Shown: positions 38,849-48,746, counted from the first letter of the stretch. The stretch is DNA of 64,000 nucleotides from a bacterium (GCA_017403285.1 JAFQOI010000018.1:1-64000); one strand, 5' to 3'. Notes: generated by a model not told the origin, from the letters alone. Numbers and translations: made by a program.

Positions 38849-39712
38849 TTAAGTAAACGTTTTAAATGTACTTTCAATATTTTTACTGATAATTTTCTTG
38901 ACAGATTCCATCTCTTTTTCGATAGCACTTTGTTCTGTCTGAACTTGCTCAAGTCTTATTTCAAGCATTTTATCAATTCTTTGAAGTTCAACCATATCAG
39001 TCTGATATTTTGCTTCTGCAGCAGCATCATCAGATGTATCATATTCTTCAGTGATTGAGGTTGTACCTCTCCAGTCAATATCAACCCAATCCGAACTACC
39101 TGAAGCATCAGGTTGTTGAAGGCTCCATTCACCAGAAGCAATCATTTTTTGAAGATAATCTGGATCCTTGCAATTAGGATCAAATAAATATCTTTCGTTT
39201 CCGCTTTTTAAATAATCCGCAATACCAGCGTCATATTGAACAATAGTGTCTGTTGTAGCATAGTTTTCATTATAGTACTCTGCTAAATCTTCTAACGACC
39301 AATTTGCCATATTGTTAATCTGGATGTCATCACCCATATATTTATTTGCAAATTCTCTTGGGTCTGTAATTGTTTCTGTAACATCTTCACCATTTTCATC
39401 TTTGTATGTAACATTGATAGAAGATGGATTTGGAGGAACTACAACATTGCCATTTGAATCCACAATTCTCATGTTTAAACCACTAAAAGGATCTTGGCTG
39501 GTTATAACGTCATAAGTTAAACGTTGAGAACCATCTGGAACGTTAACAAGCAATACAGTATTACTCATCGCTTCATTGTACTCATCAGCAACTTGTTGGT
39601 TTTGAGTAGCCAAAGTCAATCTTTGTCTGGCGATTTGTTGTGCTTCATAGGTAAGGTCATTGTGCCTTGCCGTTAGGGCTAGATATCGTCCTTGTGATGC
39701 TGCCAATCCCAT
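38849..39712 (-). CDS. MGLAASQ-type conserved protein, unknown function
   Basis: A 287-aa protein starting MGLAASQGRYLALTARHNDL, an N-terminus I associate with a protein family recurrent in Melainabacteria-like genomes. N-terminal (20-50) and C-terminal (230-285) segments are coiled-coil-like; the middle is acidic. Such helical ends around a variable middle resemble flagellar rod/hook or secretion-filament proteins, but no family assignment is made. ATG 39712 follows AAGGAGAA. A sigma-28-like site with 12-base spacing lies upstream. Confidence 0.78.
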   Translation of the reverse strand: MGLAASQGRYLALTARHNDLTYEAQQIARQRLTLATQNQQVADEYNEAMSNTVLLVNVPDGSQRLTYDVITSQDPFSGLNMRIVDSNGNVVVPPNPSSINVTYKDENGEDVTETITDPREFANKYMGDDIQINNMANWSLEDLAEYYNENYATTDTIVQYDAGIADYLKSGNERYLFDPNCKDPDYLQKMIASGEWSLQQPDASGSSDWVDIDWRGTTSITEEYDTSDDAAAEAKYQTDMVELQRIDKMLEIRLEQVQTEQSAIEKEMESVKKIISKNIESTFKTFT

Positions 39713-39749
39713 TTTGCCTGTTCTCCTTTATATACATTTTGTATTAAGT

Positions 39750-39777
39750 ATATCGACAGGCAAGTCAGTAATCTTTA
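39750..39777 (-). promoter_or_regulatory. Possible sigma-28-type promoter (12-base spacer)
   Basis: On the minus strand TAAAGATT and GTCGATAT are separated by 12 bases: 7/8 and 6/8 matches, with spacing one base longer than consensus. It is 38 bases before the MGLAASQ gene. Confidence 0.45.
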
Positions 39778-39817
39778 ATATATAAAAAAGTAATTTTACA
39801 AATCGTTACAAAATGGT

Positions 39818-40813
39818 TTAACCAATGTCCCATCTACCACAGGTGCCACCCCAACGTGCAATGATTTTATCAGTTTTATTTTTTAAATCAGGGGTTGTTA
39901 CCTCACCCTCTACAATTGTAATAATTTCACAATTATTCGCACAAGAAGAACATTGATTTGTATAAGAATTAAATGAAATTTCGCCAATACTCCATCCTTT
40001 GAACGAAGTTTGCTTTTCATTGAATTGATGATTTTCCATCGCAAGAAGAGCAGCGCCTATAGCGCCCATCGTTTGATGATTGTCTGGAACAACAACTTTA
40101 GTATTAAGTGCTTCTTCAAACGCTTTAACCATGCCAGTATTAGTTGCAACACCACCTTGGAATGTAACTGTTGGAAGAAGTTCTTTTCCAAGTGCAAGAT
40201 TACTTAAATAGTTACGAACAAGAGCCTGACAAAGTCCATACAATAAATCTTCAACAGGATAGCCTAATTGTTGTTTATGGATTAAATCACTTTCAGCAAA
40301 AACACCACATCTGCCAGCAATTCTTGCCGGTGACTTTGATTTAAGAGCGAGAGACCCAAAATTTTGGATAGGAACATTTAATCTTGAAGCTTGTTGATCA
40401 AGAAAACTACCAGTACCAGCCGCACAAACTGTATTCATAGCAAAATCAGTAACAATACCATCACGCAAAATAATAATTTTACTGTCTTGACCACCTATTT
40501 CTAAAATTGTTTGAACACCCGGAACATAAGTACTTGCAGCAACAGCATGCGCAGTAATTTCATTTTTAACAACATCGGCTCCAACCAATGCTCCAGCAAG
40601 ATTCCTTCCTGAACCAGTCGTACCAACACCAAGAATATTATATTCTTGTTTTGCTTGTTGTTTTATATTTCTCAATGATTCTTGAACAGCAACGACAGGC
40701 TTACCTGAAGTTCTTGTCATATAACCATCAACAAATTTTCCATTCTCATCAACTACTGCTATTTTTGTTGTAACAGAACCAACATCTATCCCCAAATATG
40801 AATTTAATGACAT
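39818..40813 (-). CDS. BadF/HgdC-type acyl-CoA dehydratase activase
   Basis: A 331-aa ASKHA-fold ATPase of the 2-hydroxyacyl-CoA dehydratase activator family. It has YLGIDVGSVTTKIAVVD, EIGGQDSKII and the two iron-sulfur Cys contexts (TVCAAGTGSFLDQQ and GRCGVFAESD) that hold the bridging [4Fe-4S] cluster. The C-terminus adds CSSCANNCE and GGTCGRW, an extra Cys cluster. No dehydratase subunits lie next to it, so the target is unknown; related stand-alone activases are common in anaerobes. Confidence 0.9.
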   Translation of the reverse strand: MSLNSYLGIDVGSVTTKIAVVDENGKFVDGYMTRTSGKPVVAVQESLRNIKQQAKQEYNILGVGTTGSGRNLAGALVGADVVKNEITAHAVAASTYVPGVQTILEIGGQDSKIIILRDGIVTDFAMNTVCAAGTGSFLDQQASRLNVPIQNFGSLALKSKSPARIAGRCGVFAESDLIHKQQLGYPVEDLLYGLCQALVRNYLSNLALGKELLPTVTFQGGVATNTGMVKAFEEALNTKVVVPDNHQTMGAIGAALLAMENHQFNEKQTSFKGWSIGEISFNSYTNQCSSCANNCEIITIVEGEVTTPDLKNKTDKIIARWGGTCGRWDIG

Positions 40814-40956
40814 TAAATATCCCTCTCTTTTTTTCTATTTTACTAAAAAAAAATTTAAATTTGTAAAAATATATAAAAATATATAAAAAAATATAGAAAA
40901 AATAACAAATTTACTTTATTTTAAACCTTAGAAAAAAGGGTAGCGGAAGGTTTTTT

Positions 40957-40968
40957 ATGTTTAAATGA
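40957..40968 (+). other. Three-codon upstream ORF (Met-Phe-Lys)
   Basis: ATG TTT AAA TGA starts 6 bases after GCGGAAGG, an ideal spacing. Its stop overlaps the ATG of the next gene (ATGA), whose own distance to that site is too long. Translation of the main gene may depend on reinitiation here. Confidence 0.45.
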
Positions 40969-42671
40969 ACAACGTTTTTTCTTATTACACTAAATATAGA
41001 GAATACATTCCGGAATATAATGACTGGAAAAATGGCAATGCACAACAAGATAAGGTTGCATCTAATTCCAGTGCAATAGAACTTAATAACGAATCTTTAA
41101 AACAAAAAGCACAAACCATTGTAAATCCACTTTTAATTGCAGACTGTTATGAACACGAAAAAGCAGAAGATGCAGAAACTTTTTTTCAAACATTAAACAT
41201 TGAATTGATGTCTATTGCAGGAGTAATAACATCACTACCAGTAGCAATAACAAAGGCAATTCCATTATTGCAAAAACACTCAAAGAATAGTAATTTTGCA
41301 AAAAAAGCAAGTAATGCATTAACGAAATACAAAAATGGAACCATAAATGTATTATCAAGAAGTGTTCCATTACCAAAAGTATTAACCCTATTTTCAGCCG
41401 TTTTAGGCTTATCATTTTTTGCATCTGGAATTAAAAATTCAATGGAATCGCAACTAGGATTAATAAGAAAATCAAGTTTTGATGCAACTCAAAGCATTAT
41501 TAATGACCCAAAATTATTTGCAAATTTGACCCCAGAGCAAAAACAAAAAGTTGAATCCATAATAAATCACGAAAATAAAAATAAAAGTGCGTTAATGGAT
41601 ACACTACAAGATAAAATTAATTTAAGTTCTACATTTTCTTCCGTTAGAGAATATAAAGACAGTTTAGATAGCTATAAAAAACAAAAAGAAGAATACTTTA
41701 AATCAATCGAATCAAAAACAGAGAAAAATTCTACAGCAAAAGAAAAAGCCATAGCAGAAGAAGACAAAGTATTATTTAGTAATTTATTAGACAATGTTGA
41801 GCATGCTGTTCTTGAACCGTTAAGACGCGTTGAAACGATTTCAAATATATCATATTCATCACTATTTACTGGTGGATTTCTAGAGTTTTTATTAACAGAT
41901 AAACTAGTACAAGTTTTAGGTGTCAAAAATTTAATCGCAGCAAGCGCGATTAAATTTGGTGCACCTCTATTAACTTATCTCTTGCTAAACAAAAACATTG
42001 CGGATATTGAGAACAAAGCAATACTTGCTACAAAGTACAAACACTTAAAACAATTTACAGAAAATCCAATGCAATATGCGGAAAAACAACAAACAAAAAA
42101 ACAAAACATATTTGAATTTGTAAAAGGAATGTACAAGGACATAAAAGATTACGAAAAATTCCAAAAAGAAGAGCTTCCAAAAATAAAACAAAAACTTGAA
42201 GCACAAAGAACATTAAATCTTTCCCCAGAACAAGAAAAAGAAGCGAAAAGATTACAAAAAAATACAGCAATGGTTTTAAACAAACACAGAGAAGAAGTTT
42301 ACAATCAAACGGTAGGAATAAAATCATTTTCTGAAACAATCTTAGGACCAATTGATATTGTTGCAACAGCAGTTGGTGCATTTATCGGAAATGGACTATC
42401 TAAAAAAATTGCGAATCCGAAAAACGCAAGAATTTTTACTGGACTTGGGGCAATAATTGCATTTATTCCTGCAGCAATCATTGAAGCCAAACTAACAAAA
42501 CAACAAAAACTTGCAGAAAAAATCGCCGCGATGAAAACGATAAAAAACATTCAAGACACAAAACTCTTTTTAGACAATTCAACTTCAAGCAACAAAAAAT
42601 CTTTCAGCATTGAAGAAAACAATTCTATATTTAAAGATTTTAAAAACTTTCTCCAAGATCTTATTAACTAA
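40965..42671 (+). CDS. Membrane protein of unknown function
   Basis: A 568-aa protein with five or six hydrophobic segments (about residues 80-100, 145-165, 315-345, 450-475, 490-510) separated by long charged coiled-coil-like stretches (for example FEFVKGMYKDIKDYEKFQKE). No signal peptide. The family is not recognised. ATG 40965 overlaps the stop of a three-codon upstream frame. It converges with the oligopeptide-binding protein gene 4 bases away. Confidence 0.72.
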   Translation: MNNVFSYYTKYREYIPEYNDWKNGNAQQDKVASNSSAIELNNESLKQKAQTIVNPLLIADCYEHEKAEDAETFFQTLNIELMSIAGVITSLPVAITKAIPLLQKHSKNSNFAKKASNALTKYKNGTINVLSRSVPLPKVLTLFSAVLGLSFFASGIKNSMESQLGLIRKSSFDATQSIINDPKLFANLTPEQKQKVESIINHENKNKSALMDTLQDKINLSSTFSSVREYKDSLDSYKKQKEEYFKSIESKTEKNSTAKEKAIAEEDKVLFSNLLDNVEHAVLEPLRRVETISNISYSSLFTGGFLEFLLTDKLVQVLGVKNLIAASAIKFGAPLLTYLLLNKNIADIENKAILATKYKHLKQFTENPMQYAEKQQTKKQNIFEFVKGMYKDIKDYEKFQKEELPKIKQKLEAQRTLNLSPEQEKEAKRLQKNTAMVLNKHREEVYNQTVGIKSFSETILGPIDIVATAVGAFIGNGLSKKIANPKNARIFTGLGAIIAFIPAAIIEAKLTKQQKLAEKIAAMKTIKNIQDTKLFLDNSTSSNKKSFSIEENNSIFKDFKNFLQDLIN

Positions 42672-42675
42672 GAAA

Positions 42676-44529
42676 TTAGTTTTCAATATAAAGTTCTTCT
42701 ATATTATGTAAAGCACCACCAAGAGCAGTTGGATGCAAATTCTTAATTTTATTACGAATAGCAATTATTACTAACGGCGAATACAAATAAATAATTGGTC
42801 TTTCATCATAGATTATTTGCTGATATTTATCATAAAATTCTTTTCGCTTATTAAAATCAATTTCAAGTGCACCTTGTTCAATTATCAAATCTAATTCTTT
42901 TTCCCAACTCAAAAGTTCATCATTTTTATCAGAGTCAAAGCGCATATTAAACATATGCAAATGTCCTTTTGAATTCCATACATTTTTACCACTATGCGGT
43001 TCAAGCGGGCTCCCTGTTAATCCAATTAAAATCATGTCCCAATCTGCAGTAGTTAAAAGTTTATTAACCAATGAATTAAACTCAATAGGCTTAAAATTAA
43101 CTTTAATACCTATATGGCGCAAATCTTCTTTTATCATGACCCCAACGGCTTCTCGTTCAGTTTGTCCCGCATTTGTATACAAATCAAATTCAACAGGATT
43201 AGAATTTTTATCAAACAAAATACCTTTTTTATCGTAAAAAAATCCAGATTCTTTCAAAAGGCTTTTTGCATATTCAATATCTTTAATATGCCCTGATGCT
43301 ATTTTTTCATTTAAAAATATTGAAGACAATGACTCAGCAGTAAATAATGGCTGAGCAACACCATTAAACACGTTTGAAACCATTGCATCTCTATCTATAG
43401 CATAATCAACAGCAGTTCTAAAATTTATATCATTAAACCATTGTTGTTTTATTGGTGAAATATAAAATTTGCCATCTTTATTTTTTCTTGTATTTAAGTT
43501 AAAGACAACAAACATTGTCCCAGAATTAGGTCCTAAATTGTAAATTTTAAAATCTGATTTTTTTTCTTTCTCTTTAAACCTTGCTAAATCTTTTCCCTTT
43601 ACGGAAATAATATCCAGTTCCCCTGCCTCAAATTTTAAAAGTTCATTATTTAAATCGCCAACAAAAAGAACAACATACTTATCAAGATACGGAAGAACAT
43701 TTTTGGCTTCATCCATTTCATAATAGTTAGGATTTCTTTTGAATACAACTCTTTGCGCTGGTACATATTCTTCCAAAATAAAAGGTCCAGAAGAAACTAT
43801 TTTTTTAGGATTCACTGTCGTTCCCATATATGTATCAAAATATCTCTTTCCTTTGTTAACAACAGGTCTAAACACATGCTCTGGAGCTATTTGCGAACCA
43901 ATCATTCTTTGAAATGGAGCAAAAGGTTTCTTTATAGAAAACTCAACCGTATATTTATCAATCTTTTTAACTTCTGGATATTCACCATCTATCAAAACAG
44001 AATCTCTTAAAGAAGTATTCCCAAATCCAGCAATTATAATTTCATTCCAAGTAAAAACAACATCATCCGCTGTAATTTCTTTGCCATCGGTCCATGTTAC
44101 ACCCCTTCTTAACTTTACGGTATAAGTTTTTTGGTCATCTGAAATAATCATTTCTTTTGCCAAAGATGGAATGACTTCTCCAGTATCAATATCAGTGGAA
44201 AACAAACCATCATACATTAAAGCCGATAATTCAGAAGAAGTAGCATCTTTAGCTGACCAAGGATTAAAAGTTTTTGGACCTTCACCAATAGAAGAAGAAA
44301 CCATTTGACCACCATATTTCCCAACATCAGAACGAGACATACGATAATCAACACCATTAAAGAACTCAGTTTTTGTAGGCTTATAAAGATTTTTTGGTTC
44401 TTTGTTTTCTTCTACACTTGAAAAATTAAAATTTTGAGTAAACTTTTCTTCTCTATCTATCCTAAAACAGGAAACACAGACAAGAGAAACTAAAACAAAT
44501 AAAAATATCAAACTTTTAAATTTTCTCAT
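42676..44529 (-). CDS. Oligopeptide ABC transporter substrate-binding protein (family 5)
   Basis: A 617-aa SBP_bac_5 protein. The N-terminal hydrophobic segment ends in VCVSC, an imperfect lipobox (Cys at -3), so lipidation is likely but not certain. Family motifs: STDIDTGEVIPSLAKEM, YTVKLRRGVTWTDGKEITAD, NPNYY..., FNLNTRKN and YAIDRDAMV. It binds peptides or similar ligands in the periplasm. No permease or ATPase genes adjoin it; miaB lies upstream on the same strand. Confidence 0.9.
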   Translation of the reverse strand: MRKFKSLIFLFVLVSLVCVSCFRIDREEKFTQNFNFSSVEENKEPKNLYKPTKTEFFNGVDYRMSRSDVGKYGGQMVSSSIGEGPKTFNPWSAKDATSSELSALMYDGLFSTDIDTGEVIPSLAKEMIISDDQKTYTVKLRRGVTWTDGKEITADDVVFTWNEIIIAGFGNTSLRDSVLIDGEYPEVKKIDKYTVEFSIKKPFAPFQRMIGSQIAPEHVFRPVVNKGKRYFDTYMGTTVNPKKIVSSGPFILEEYVPAQRVVFKRNPNYYEMDEAKNVLPYLDKYVVLFVGDLNNELLKFEAGELDIISVKGKDLARFKEKEKKSDFKIYNLGPNSGTMFVVFNLNTRKNKDGKFYISPIKQQWFNDINFRTAVDYAIDRDAMVSNVFNGVAQPLFTAESLSSIFLNEKIASGHIKDIEYAKSLLKESGFFYDKKGILFDKNSNPVEFDLYTNAGQTEREAVGVMIKEDLRHIGIKVNFKPIEFNSLVNKLLTTADWDMILIGLTGSPLEPHSGKNVWNSKGHLHMFNMRFDSDKNDELLSWEKELDLIIEQGALEIDFNKRKEFYDKYQQIIYDERPIIYLYSPLVIIAIRNKIKNLHPTALGGALHNIEELYIEN

Positions 44530-44565
44530 AATTAAAGATTATCACAACATGTAAAAAATAAAAAA

Positions 44566-45888
44566 CTAATCAACTGGATTACCAAATAGACACCAAGTTT
44601 GCGCTTTTGTAATTTTTATATTTACAAAATCACCAACATTCTTAGATGAATCTTCAAAATGAACAATTTTATTGTTGTCCGCACGAGAATTAAGAACTAC
44701 TTTTCCATCTTTTATTGTTTTACTTTCTACAAGAACATTCAAAATTCTCCCAACAAATTTTTCATTTGATTTAAGACTTGCTTCACGATTTTTTTCATTA
44801 AGTCGTTCTAATCTTTCATATTTAACTTCTTCAGATAAAAACTTATCTGTCATTTTCCCTGCTTTTGTGAAAACTCGAGGTGAATATGCAGCAGTATTAG
44901 AATAGTCTAATTCCAATTCATCAATTGCCTTGAGTGTATCTATAAACTCTTCTTCAGTTTCACCTGGAAATCCAGCAATAAAGTCACTTGTTATAGCAAC
45001 ATTGGCAAATCTATTTCTTATCTTAGAAACAATAGTATAATACTCTTCTTTTGTATATCGTCTATTCATTTCACTTAATATACGAGAATTACCAGATTGC
45101 ATAGGAATATGAAAATATTTACAGACCTTATCACATTCATCAACAGCGTCAATTAAATCATCAGTAATATCAGATGGATAAGAAGTAACAAAACGAATTC
45201 TAAACTCACCATCTAGCTTATTTAACTCCCTTAAAAGATTAGCAAGAGTTATATCTGGCGAATTTGTATCTTTACCATAACTATCAACATTTTGTCCTAG
45301 CAGAGTAATTTCTTTAAATCCATCTTTTATAATATTTTTTGCTTCTTGAATAATTTCTTCTGGCGCACGACTTCTTTCTCTTCCTCTTGTAAAAGGAACA
45401 ACACAGTATGTGCAAAAATTATTACAACCTTCAATAATTGGTATCCAAGCGTTTACAGAATCTTTTCTAATTATTTTGAAATCATTTTGATTACAAACAA
45501 TAGGTTTTGTTGTGATAGAACAAACCTTTTCATCTTCTTCTATTCTTTTTATAAGAGAAGGTAATTCATAAATATTGTGAGTACCGAAAACCAAATCAAC
45601 GTATGGTGCTCTTTGTCTTACTTTCTCCTTATCTTGTTGCGCAACACAACCACATATGCCTATTTTCAACTCTGGTCTAGTTTTTTTCCACTTACCCCAA
45701 ACACCAAGTTTACTGTATGCCTTATCCGCAGATAATTGTCTAATACTACAAGTATTTATAATTAACAAATCAGCTTCTTTTTCAACAGTGGTTTCTACAT
45801 AACCAAAATCTGAAAGTATACCTGCAATCCTTTCAGAATCGGACTTATTCATTTGGCATCCAAGCGTTTCTATATACAATTTCTTCAT
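44566..45888 (-). CDS. miaB: tRNA-2-methylthio-N6-dimethylallyladenosine synthase
   Basis: A 440-aa radical SAM methylthiotransferase producing ms2i6A37 in tRNAs. N-terminal MTTase domain with ETLGCQMNKSDSERIAG, NTCSIR and GCVAQQ; radical SAM CxxxCxxC in CNNFCTYC followed by VVPFTRGRERSR; FHIPMQSGN; C-terminal TRAM domain ending KITKAQTWCLFGNPVD. These strings are MiaB-specific. It is distinct from mtaB at 23148. Gene order suggests co-transcription with the downstream binding protein. Confidence 0.95.
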   Translation of the reverse strand: MKKLYIETLGCQMNKSDSERIAGILSDFGYVETTVEKEADLLIINTCSIRQLSADKAYSKLGVWGKWKKTRPELKIGICGCVAQQDKEKVRQRAPYVDLVFGTHNIYELPSLIKRIEEDEKVCSITTKPIVCNQNDFKIIRKDSVNAWIPIIEGCNNFCTYCVVPFTRGRERSRAPEEIIQEAKNIIKDGFKEITLLGQNVDSYGKDTNSPDITLANLLRELNKLDGEFRIRFVTSYPSDITDDLIDAVDECDKVCKYFHIPMQSGNSRILSEMNRRYTKEEYYTIVSKIRNRFANVAITSDFIAGFPGETEEEFIDTLKAIDELELDYSNTAAYSPRVFTKAGKMTDKFLSEEVKYERLERLNEKNREASLKSNEKFVGRILNVLVESKTIKDGKVVLNSRADNNKIVHFEDSSKNVGDFVNIKITKAQTWCLFGNPVD

Positions 45889-46014
45889 AAAAGGATTATA
45901 CTCAAAAAATAATTTTTTATAAATGCAAAATATTTGTTATGAAAACTTTGTCATGATATACTCAAGTAAAAGTCCGAAAAATCGTGACAATACGCGTAAC
46001 AAAGCAAACAAACA

Positions 46015-46024
46015 GTAACGTTAC
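46015..46024. promoter_or_regulatory. Palindrome upstream of ppiC
   Basis: gtaacgttac, a perfect 10-bp palindrome, lies about 30 bases before the ppiC start and close to another partial one (acgcgt). It may be an operator; no regulator is assigned. Confidence 0.35.
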
Positions 46025-46046
46025 GACAGATAAAAAAGGAGAAGAT

Positions 46047-46331
46047 ATGGCAAATTTTGTAAAAGCAAGTCACATTCTTGTAAGAACTGAAGAAGAAGCA
46101 TTAAAATTAAAAGCAGAAATAGAAAATGGTAAAGACTTTGCAGAAGCAGCAATGGAAGTTTCACTTTGCCCATCAGGACAAAATGGTGGGGATTTAGGAT
46201 TCTTTTCACGTGGACAAATGGTTAAAGAATTTGAAGATGCAGCTTTTAGTATGCAAAAAGGTGAAGTATCAAGCCCAATCAGAACACAATTTGGCTATCA
46301 CTTAATTTATTTAACAGACACTCAAGACTAA
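46047..46331 (+). CDS. Parvulin-type peptidyl-prolyl isomerase
   Basis: A 94-aa single-domain PpiC/Pin1-type rotamase catalysing cis-trans isomerisation of X-Pro bonds. Motifs: KASHILVRTEEEA, FAEAAMEVSLCPSGQNGGDL, GFFSRGQMVKEFEDAAF and TQFGYHLIYL. No signal peptide, so cytoplasmic like E. coli PpiC. ATG 46047 follows AAAGGAG; the longer upstream frame is not supported. Its stop overlaps the pepP start (TAATG). Confidence 0.93.
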   Translation: MANFVKASHILVRTEEEALKLKAEIENGKDFAEAAMEVSLCPSGQNGGDLGFFSRGQMVKEFEDAAFSMQKGEVSSPIRTQFGYHLIYLTDTQD

Positions 46332-47989
46332 TGAATATTGAACTTATTGAATATATAAAAGGCTTTTTAACAAAAAACGACCTTGACGGAATCATAATTA
46401 ATTCAACTAATGAATTTCTTGTTGAATACAATATGCTGGAATTTAATTCAAGATATCATTTAACAGGATTTTCTGGTTCTGTGGGAGACGTTTTATTTAC
46501 AGCAGACAAAATATATCAATTTGTTGACCCACGATATCATGAACAAGCAGACAACGAGGTAGATAAAGATTTTGTTAATGTTATAAAAGTTCCATTAGGT
46601 CAATCATCAATTTCTGCAATAATTCAAAATATCCCTGTCTATTTTAGACTAGGACTTGTTGCAAAGAAAACACCCAAAAGAATTTATGATTTATTAATGG
46701 AGAAGTTAAAAGAGAAAAACTCAACAGTAAAATTATTAAACACTGATCCAGTTGAAGAATTTACACATATCAATAATTCGAAAATAAATTATAATGTTTT
46801 CGACGTTGATAGTTATATCACAGGAGCGACTTCTGATGAAAAATTTTTAACAATCAAGGAGTCTGTTGGAGAAGAAAAATTCACAATAATTGTTACCACA
46901 TTAGAAGACATTGCTTATATTACAAATAAACGCTCTTATGACTTTGAATGCAGTGCGACATTTCCAGCGAAATCTATAATCACAGAAGAAGGGGTTAAAG
47001 TATTTTCAAATTGCGAACTATCTTTTATTGGAAATTATTTTAAAGTTGAACCATTAAACGAATTTGAAAATGAAATCAGAAAATTGGATAACAAAAAAAT
47101 ATTTATAGATAATTCAAGTTTATCCATATATGACTACAACTTAATAAACAAAAGTAATACCATTTTACCAAGTCATTTAAATCTTTTTAAAACTGTAAAA
47201 AATGAAAAAGAAATTGAACATATGAAAAAATGCTTCAAAAGAGCAGATGAAGCGCTTAAAGTTATTTATCAAATGATAAATTCTGATGAGATTTATTCAG
47301 AATATGATTATGCGCAAGCACTTAAAAAAGCAATGAAAGAAAATGGCGCATTATCTTTAAGTTTCCATCCAATAGTTGCAGCAGGAAGCAACACATCAAT
47401 AATACATTACAAAGACTCATCAAAGGAAAAACTAGTACAAGATGGGGATTTCTTATTGGTAGATTATGGTGGATATTATGAAGGTGGAATAGCAACTGAT
47501 ACAACAAGAACTTTCTTAAAAGGGACACCAACACCCGAACAAAAAACAGCATATACCGCAGTTTTAAAAGCCTTCTTAAGCACATATACAACAAAATACA
47601 ACAAGAAGTCAAGTTATTTTGACATTGATAAGATAGCAAGAGATACAATAAACAACTATGCGCCAGAAGGATGTATTTTTTCACACGCAACTGGACACGG
47701 CGTTGGAATAAGCGTACACGAAAATCCCCCAGTTGTGTCACAAAACAACATATCTAAAACCAAAATTTTAGAAAATTCAACTTTCTCAATTGAACCAGGG
47801 CTATATAAAGAAGGTTGGGGCGGAATTAGACTTGAAAACACTGTTTATGCTTCTTATACAGAAGATGGCGTTCAACTGAACACATTCTCTCATTTTCCGT
47901 TTGAAACAAAACTTACAGACCTTTCGATAATGACCGATGCCGAAAAATATTATTATATGAAATGGCAGGCTGCATCATGCATTCAGTAA
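46331..47989 (+). CDS. pepP: Xaa-Pro aminopeptidase (M24 family)
   Basis: A 552-aa peptidase that removes N-terminal residues before proline. It has two N-terminal creatinase-like domains and a C-terminal pita-bread catalytic domain (about 300-540) with the five metal ligands: Asp in LLVDYGG and in ATDTTRTF, His in HATGHGVG, Glu in FSIEPGLY and Glu in IRLENTVY. The three-domain length is that of the longer eukaryotic-like APP1 type. Start overlaps the ppiC stop by one base. The function pairs logically with a prolyl isomerase. Confidence 0.92.
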   Translation: MNIELIEYIKGFLTKNDLDGIIINSTNEFLVEYNMLEFNSRYHLTGFSGSVGDVLFTADKIYQFVDPRYHEQADNEVDKDFVNVIKVPLGQSSISAIIQNIPVYFRLGLVAKKTPKRIYDLLMEKLKEKNSTVKLLNTDPVEEFTHINNSKINYNVFDVDSYITGATSDEKFLTIKESVGEEKFTIIVTTLEDIAYITNKRSYDFECSATFPAKSIITEEGVKVFSNCELSFIGNYFKVEPLNEFENEIRKLDNKKIFIDNSSLSIYDYNLINKSNTILPSHLNLFKTVKNEKEIEHMKKCFKRADEALKVIYQMINSDEIYSEYDYAQALKKAMKENGALSLSFHPIVAAGSNTSIIHYKDSSKEKLVQDGDFLLVDYGGYYEGGIATDTTRTFLKGTPTPEQKTAYTAVLKAFLSTYTTKYNKKSSYFDIDKIARDTINNYAPEGCIFSHATGHGVGISVHENPPVVSQNNISKTKILENSTFSIEPGLYKEGWGGIRLENTVYASYTEDGVQLNTFSHFPFETKLTDLSIMTDAEKYYYMKWQAASCIQ

Positions 47990-48720
47990 GGGTTTTATCT
48001 AATAACAAAATAAAAGAAATCGCGAAACTACATCAAAAAAAATACAGAGATAGTTTAAAATTGTTCATTGCCGAAGGTGAAAAAGCTTTTGAAGAGGCAA
48101 TAAAAGAGAACATTGAAATCGTTGGCATTTATGCCCTTAAAACCTTTAGTCCAAAAATTAAAACTGACAAGATAACCATTGTTTCAGAAGAAGAAATGAA
48201 GAAAATATCAACAACATCATCTGTTTGTGAAGTTTTGGTTATAGGCAAACAAAAATACACATCAAAAGAGTCTTTAAAATGGAACAAAATTATTCTTCTT
48301 GATAGAATTTCAGACCCAGGAAATCTTGGCACTATAATAAGAAGTGCCGCAGCATTTGGAATAAATGGAATAATCCTTTTTGGAGATTCAATTGAACTAT
48401 ACTCGCCAAAAGTAATCCGCTCTTGCACTGGCAACTTCTACAAGACCCCAATTATACATATAAAAAACATTGAAGAATTAAAAAAACTTTTCCCAAACCA
48501 TACATTTATTTCGACGGCCCTGAGAAAAGAAAATAACATTTCTTTTTCAGATGCAAAAAAAATAGACAAAAAATTAATCATGTTTGGTTCAGAAGCACAT
48601 GGTTTAGCACAAGAACTTATAAATATAGCAGATAAAAATATTATTTTAGAAATGTCAAAAAACGTCGAATCCCTTAATTTATCAGTATGTGCATCAATTA
48701 TCATGTATCAATTATTTTAA
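47977..48720 (+). CDS. TrmH/SpoU-family RNA 2'-O-methyltransferase
   Basis: A 247-aa SPOUT enzyme. N-terminal substrate-binding domain (NNKIKEIAKLHQKKYRDS; FIAEGEKAFEEA) and a knotted catalytic domain with GNLGTIIRSAAAFG, FGSEAHGLAQE and ESLNLSVCASIIMYQLF. These motifs bind SAM; the target is probably a 23S rRNA or tRNA ribose, not determinable here. ATG 47977 was chosen (GGCAGG upstream), overlapping pepP by 13 bases; ATG 47962 is possible. Confidence 0.9.
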   Translation: MHSVRVLSNNKIKEIAKLHQKKYRDSLKLFIAEGEKAFEEAIKENIEIVGIYALKTFSPKIKTDKITIVSEEEMKKISTTSSVCEVLVIGKQKYTSKESLKWNKIILLDRISDPGNLGTIIRSAAAFGINGIILFGDSIELYSPKVIRSCTGNFYKTPIIHIKNIEELKKLFPNHTFISTALRKENNISFSDAKKIDKKLIMFGSEAHGLAQELINIADKNIILEMSKNVESLNLSVCASIIMYQLF

Positions 48721-48746
48721 GAATTATTAATATTTTTTTATTTCGC

